Translations under genes and position numbers: made by a program | The notes under the pieces: model-generated | The model's database searches: none | What the model was told of the DNA's origin: nothing | The model's input: only the letters and a program-made list of their open reading frames with translations | DNA from: Clitoria ternatea | Lineage: Eukaryota; Streptophyta; Magnoliopsida; Fabales; Fabaceae | Length of the DNA stretch: 64,000 bases | Assembly (NCBI GenBank): GCA_037962975.1 | Contig: CM075675.1 | Coordinates: 6,148,001-6,212,000 of the forward strand | Direction: 5' to 3' | In this document: positions 59,683 through 64,000 of the stretch, piece by piece | Layout of the letters: every line of letters starts with the position of its first letter | Numbering within the stretch: position 1 is the stretch's first letter

Positions 59683-60722
59683 ATGGATCGGAGTTGGATA
59701 ACTGCATCACGCCTAAGTCTAGAGTACGAGGGGGGAGTTGAATCATTTCTAGAATTCGTAGCGAGGAATGCAGTGGAGGTGAATGGAAAGTATTTTTGCC
59801 CTTGTGTGAGATGCTTGAACCTATGTCGGGTGGACTTGGAAGAGGTGCGAGAGCATCTACTGTGTGACGGTTTTCTGCGTAGTTATACGCGTTGGATATG
59901 GCATGGTGAAGATGTGGTGGTGCCAAGTAACAGCTCTCAAACTGAAAATCGAAGCTCGATGCATGACACCGATGTCGACATGGATGACCGACTCGAGGAT
60001 ATGATCCGTGATGTGGGGGTAGAAGGTTTTAAGAAAGCTCATGTATATACGACTCTGTTTGAGGACTCTGAGCAGCCGTTGTATCCAAACTGCATCAATT
60101 TCACGAGGTTATTAGCAGTTTTGCGATTGTTTAATTTGAAGGCCATAAACGGGTAGACGGATAAAAGTTTCACTGACTTACTGAAGTTGTTGAAAGAAAT
60201 GCTCCCAACTGGAAACAGCTTGCCGAATCGTAACTATGAGGCCAAAAAGGTGTTGTGTCCTATAGGTTTAGAGTATGAGAAAATACATACATGCCCAAAT
60301 GATTGTGTATTATTCCGTGGTGAGTTAGAAATGTTGTATCGATGTCCTAGGTGTGGGGTGTCACGGTATAAGAAGAAAGAGGCAGATTCTGATGAGGTAT
60401 GCACTAAAGGGTCTCTTGTAAAGGTGTTGTGGTATCTACCTATAGTTCCAAGACTAAAGTGTCTGTTTGCCAATGCAGATGATGTAAAACTTATGAGATG
60501 GCATGCTGATGAGAGGGTTGTTGATGGACTACTTAGGCATCCGGCCGATGGATCGCAATGGAAGAAAATGGATACGATTTTTCCAGAATTTGCCCATGAA
60601 CTAAGAAATGTTAGGCTTGCACTAGCCACAGAAGGAATGAACCCGTTTGGGAACCTAAGCACAAACCATAGTTCGTGGCCTGTTTTGTTGTTTGTTTACA
60701 ACTTGCCGCCATGGTTGTGCAT
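59683..60722 (+). pseudogene. TNP2-type CACTA transposase, copy 2, truncated
   Basis: ATG 59683 starts MDRSWITASRL, about 90-95 percent like copy 1 by eye. The transposase-associated domain (YFCPCVRCLNL) is present. TAG replaces the Trp of KAINGWTDK at 60154-60156. After it the frame continues cleanly (60187-60718, with LCPIGLEYEK, MLYRCPRCGVSRYKKKE, STNHSSWPVLLFVYNLPPWL). It lacks the 1-base deletion that breaks copy 1 near 6420. At PPWLC the gene is cut by the LTR-type insertion, so most of the Tnp2 catalytic domain is missing from the window. Confidence 0.9.
60718..60722. other. Probable 5-bp target duplication (left copy)
   Basis: TGCAT is the last element sequence before TGTCGCGACC. In copy 1 the same place reads TTGTACATGAAG, so the junction is exact. 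The second copy would lie outside the window. Confidence 0.5.
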
Positions 60723-61857
60723 TGTCGCGACCGCGGTCCCGGCGCGCGACGCGGACTGGTTAAAGACAAATAAAAGAAAATTGAAACTGCATTGAAGTGA
60801 GGCTCTTGAGAAGCCTAAAAAATAAAGGGTTCAAGGAGTCGCCACCAATATTTATTAAGGAAAATATTAGGAAAACCTTTAAATAGCACTGGTTTTTTTT
60901 TTGTTTTAAAAAAAATGAGATTCTGTTTAGTCCGGGAGTCGAATTACAGGTGGGGAAGGTATTAGCACCCCACACTTTCCGTAAAAAACGGTTACCCAAA
61001 TTGATCATGCGTAATTTAAAAAATGATTATCAAATATTTCATCCTTCATAAAACAATCATAAATAATATACATAATAAAAAATATATAAATATGAATAAA
61101 ACAAAGATAGTAAAAGAATACATCCCCTAAGTTTGTTGTTTTCTAGTTCTAAAAAAAAATAAATAAACAAATGATTAAAAGACCATAAAAATAAAAGGAT
61201 AAAAAAACAATAAGACGTCTTGTCTTACTTATTTTCTAAAAAAAATTAATTTTTATTAAGAAATATAAAGTTTAAAACAAACAAATAAATAAATAAATAA
61301 AGATAAGAGAAAAAAAATAGAATTAAACACATCAACATGAAGATAAATAAATATAATACACTTAATTAATTAAAATTGACAAGGAATATTATTTAATTAT
61401 CTTTTAGAAAAAAATAAGATTAATAAGATGTCTTATCTAAATTAATCTCATCTTAAGTTTTAAAAAATGAATGAATAAATAACACACTATTTATTAGTCT
61501 TGATTTTTTATTTTATTTTTTTATTTTTTATGAAAGTGATTTTTTCTTAATTATTAAAAGGTTACTAAGAGAAAATAATAGGAAATCATGACCATAATAA
61601 AAAAATAGATAATTATGTATACATATATATACATACTTATAAACTATTAAAATGGTTAAACATAAATAAATAAATAGAAAGTGTAAAAAAATAAATAAAT
61701 AAAAAAAAGCAAAAAGATAAATAACTAAAAATAAAAGTACAGAGAATAAATAATAATAATAAAATATAAAAATAAAGGTACAAAAATAAATAAAAGTTCA
61801 AAAATATAAAAAAATAAAAATAAAAATAAATAGACATAACAATAAATACATTAAAAA

Positions 61858-62365
61858 TAAAAGAGCGGAAAAATAAATACATAAAATAAAGGGGCAGAAA
61901 AATAAATAATAAAAGATAAAGGAGCAGAAAGGTAAATAACAAACATAAAGGGGCAAGAAAGTAAATAACAAAAAAAAGACAGAAAAGTAAATAACAAAAA
62001 TAAAGGGGCAGAAAAATAAATAACAAAAAATAAAGAGGCAGAAAAGTAAATACATAAAAATAAAGAGGCAGAAATGTAAATAACAAAAATAAAGGGGCAG
62101 GAAAGTAAATACATGAAAATAAAGGGGCAAAAAGTAAATAACAAAAATAAAGGGGCTGGAAAGTAAATACATAAAAATAAAGGGGCAGAAATATAAATAA
62201 CAAAAATAAAGGGGTAAAAAAGTAAATACATGAAAATAAAGGGGCAGAAAACTAAATAACAAAAATAAAAGAGCAGAAAAGTAAATACATGAAAATAAAG
62301 AGACAGAAATGTAAATAACAAAAATAAAGGGACAGGAAAGTAAATAAATAAAATAAAAGGGCATA
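61858..62365. repeat. Minisatellite with ATAAAGGGGCAGAAA units
   Basis: About seventeen units of 28-30 bases, ATAAAGGGGCAGAAAAGTAAA then alternating ATAACAAAA or ATACATGAAA, giving a higher-order period of about 58 bases. The long Phe/Leu/Tyr-rich frames on the other strand are caused by the repeat. Confidence 0.9.
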
Positions 62366-63204
62366 AAAATAAATAAATAAAGATAAAAATGTAAAAAATA
62401 AAAAAATAAAAAAAATAAAAAAACTAATAATTGCAGAAATATAAAGTGTGGATAAATAAAATGCAGAAAAATAAATTAACAATAATAAAAGTGCAGAAAA
62501 GTAAATAAAGAGAAATAAAAGTGTAAAAAAATAATAAATAAAGAAAAATAAAGGTACGAACAAATAAATAAAGATGGAGATGCATAAAAAATAAATAAAC
62601 AGATAAATAACTACAGAAAAATAAAGTGCAGGAAAATAAAGTGCTTGAATATAAACAAAAAAAAATAAGAGTGCAGAAAAATAAATAACAATTAAATAAA
62701 GACGAATAAATAAATGTAAATAAACAACTTTGTATTAATAAAAAATACCTTGGTACAAGATCAATTACAGAGAAATTAGAACGGAAGTCGAGAAATCAAT
62801 TTTGTGTGGATTTCCTTTGCTTCTGGCTTTGTTTGGACTTGATTTGAAGGTATTTGGATACCGGTTACAATACTTGGACAGTATTTTAGCTCACAAAAAC
62901 TCACATACTAAGACAAACTAGAGTGGTGCCCTCATTTTCCTAACTAAGATTACACAAAGAAATTTTTGAAAACCAAAACTTTTAACAATTCTCACAAAAA
63001 TTTAGCACTCTTTTCCCTATTTTTCTTCTTCTTCTTCCCAAAATGCCTCAATATCACCTTCTATTTATAAAAGGAAATTGGCATTAGATCCTCCCTAAAA
63101 GACATCACTTTCTTACTTTTCCAATTTGTCCAAATTCCATGTCAATTTCCCCAATTTTCTCCAATTATCCAACCAAACCGGGGCCCACCACTAAAAACCA
63201 CCGT

Positions 63205-63560
63205 AACCCCTTTTTCTTTTTCTTTTTCTTTTTCTTTTTTTTTTAATTTTCATTTTTTTAAAAAAAAACTTTTTTTTGGACTTTTTTTTTTGGGCCCATT
63301 TCTTTTTTTGTTCTTTTTGGGCTTTTTTTTTAGTTTTTTTTTTTGTTTTGTTTTTTTTTGTTTGGGCCCTTTTTTTCTCTTTTTTTTCTTTTTCTTTTTC
63401 TTTTTTTTTGGCCCTTTTTATTTAGTTTTTATTTTTTTTTCGTTTTTTTATTTTTTTTATTTTTTTCTATTTTTTTTTATTTTTTTTTATTTTTTTATTT
63501 TTTTATTTTTTTTATTTTTTATTTTTTTTTTGCCCATTTATTTTTCTGATTTTTTTTGGG
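63205..63560. repeat. Low-complexity poly-T tract
   Basis: CTTTTT and ATTTTTT runs with interspersed TGGGCCC. The Phe-rich frame across it is an artefact. Confidence 0.9.
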
Positions 63561-64000
63561 CCTTTTATTTAAAGATACAAATGGAAACATAAATTATTTA
63601 TTACATATATGGAAATATATAAAATATCCAATAAATATAAATTACTACCCACACTATAAGGAGTAAAAAGGTAGTCACAAAACATCGTCTTCCCTCCCTT
63701 ATTCTTTCCTCTTGGCTTCGGCATCCATCAGCCATTGCTTGAGAGAAATGAAGAGAATTGATGAAATGAGAGGTGTGGTAGGAAATGAAGAGGGATTGGG
63801 TATTTATAGAGATGGGGAAGGGTTACTATTCCAATAGTCACTATGCAATTTTTAATATTATTTTTTTTTAATATGATCCGGGGTGGCAATCTGGACTAGG
63901 CGGGGTTCTAAGCACTGTACCGCGTCACCAACGAGAACTGGTAAGTCATAACCGGGGTCTGAAATCATTGGTCAACTATAGACATTTCTCTTCACCTCGG

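Larger units (their letters stand above)
57359..60722 (+). mobile_element. CACTA element copy 2, left part, cut by an LTR-type insertion
   Basis: Starts CACTAGTGCAAAAATTGG after ATT (57356-57358, presumed target duplication). Subterminal repeats, leader exon, leader intron and TNP2 start are collinear with copy 1 in reverse, so the copy lies in inverted orientation. Element sequence stops at 60722 where a TGTCGCGACC sequence begins. The rest of the element and its right end should lie beyond the window. Confidence 0.9.
60723..64000 (+). mobile_element. Long LTR-type sequence, Ogre/TAT-like, incomplete
   Basis: Starts TGTCGCGACCGCGGTCCC and contains GGAGTCGCCACC (60837) and GGGGAAGGTATTAGCACCCC (60953). 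I know these as conserved blocks in LTRs of Ogre/TAT-type plant gypsy elements; this is from memory of the family. No gag, pol, PBS or second LTR lies in the window, so orientation and LTR length are unknown. The plus strand is extremely A-rich from 61040 to 62760 and T-rich from 63190 to 63560. TATTTATAGAG near 63801 could be a TATA box. Confidence 0.65.

Noticed and set aside
61637..62563. Long minus-strand frames rich in Phe, Leu and Tyr (up to 188 residues), like multi-pass membrane proteins
   Set aside because: They follow the 28-30-base minisatellite period and are open in three frames at once; a repeat artefact.
63290..63592. Phe-rich plus-strand frame
   Set aside because: Translation of a poly-T tract.

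Overview
The window is repeat-dominated nuclear DNA of a flowering plant, probably a eudicot and possibly a legume. The evidence is plant-type CACTA DNA transposons, Ty1/copia, Ty3/gypsy chromovirus and LINE sequences, a tRNA-derived SINE, GT/AG introns and AT-rich spacers. The legume guess rests only on the general look of the SIRE-like and Ogre-like retroelements. I found no intact ordinary host gene, no rRNA or tRNA gene and no CRISPR array. Almost everything that can be read as protein belongs to a mobile element or to a gene fragment carried by one.

Layout. Bases 74-9171 are a complete CACTA element (TSD AAT) with two decayed minus-strand genes: a TNP2-type transposase and a multi-exon second gene whose C-terminus reads as an ULP1-like (C48) cysteine protease. 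Bases 9.2-13 kb hold AT-rich spacer, a possible Mutator-like fragment and the end of a second CACTA family. A decayed copia element on the minus strand fills 13.2-16.5 kb. A hairpin MITE lies between two AT microsatellites at 16.6-16.9 kb. Inverted arms of about 480 bp at 16956 and 20646 enclose a Mutator-like unit. Two broken SIRE-like copia copies in opposite directions lie at 22-27.5 kb.

Bases 29303-34423 are a complete Tork-like copia element (TSD GTTAG, minus strand) inserted in the 3' end of an old LINE. The best structure is at 35488-52542. A miniature LTR element (TRIM, TSD TGGGT) carries a captured PPR-like gene fragment. A 5.3-kb non-autonomous CACTA (35648-40990, TSD AAC) sits in one of its LTRs, and a 10.8-kb Tekay-like chromovirus (41721-52535, TSD TCTAA) sits in the other. 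The CACTA itself carries a second captured gene-like fragment.

Bases 52.5-55.4 kb are spacer with one SINE (54819-54990). A 1.6-kb deletion derivative of the first CACTA family lies at 55450-57035. A second full-type copy, inverted relative to the first, starts at 57359. Its TNP2 gene is cut at 60722 by a long, extremely strand-biased LTR-type sequence (Ogre/TAT-like) that runs off the window.

How the parts relate. The elements record insertion order: LINE before copia; TRIM before its CACTA and Tekay guests; CACTA copy 2 before the LTR element. No transposase or polyprotein here is intact, yet several elements have clean ends and target-site duplications. They were therefore probably mobilised by proteins made elsewhere in the genome, or their genes decayed after insertion.
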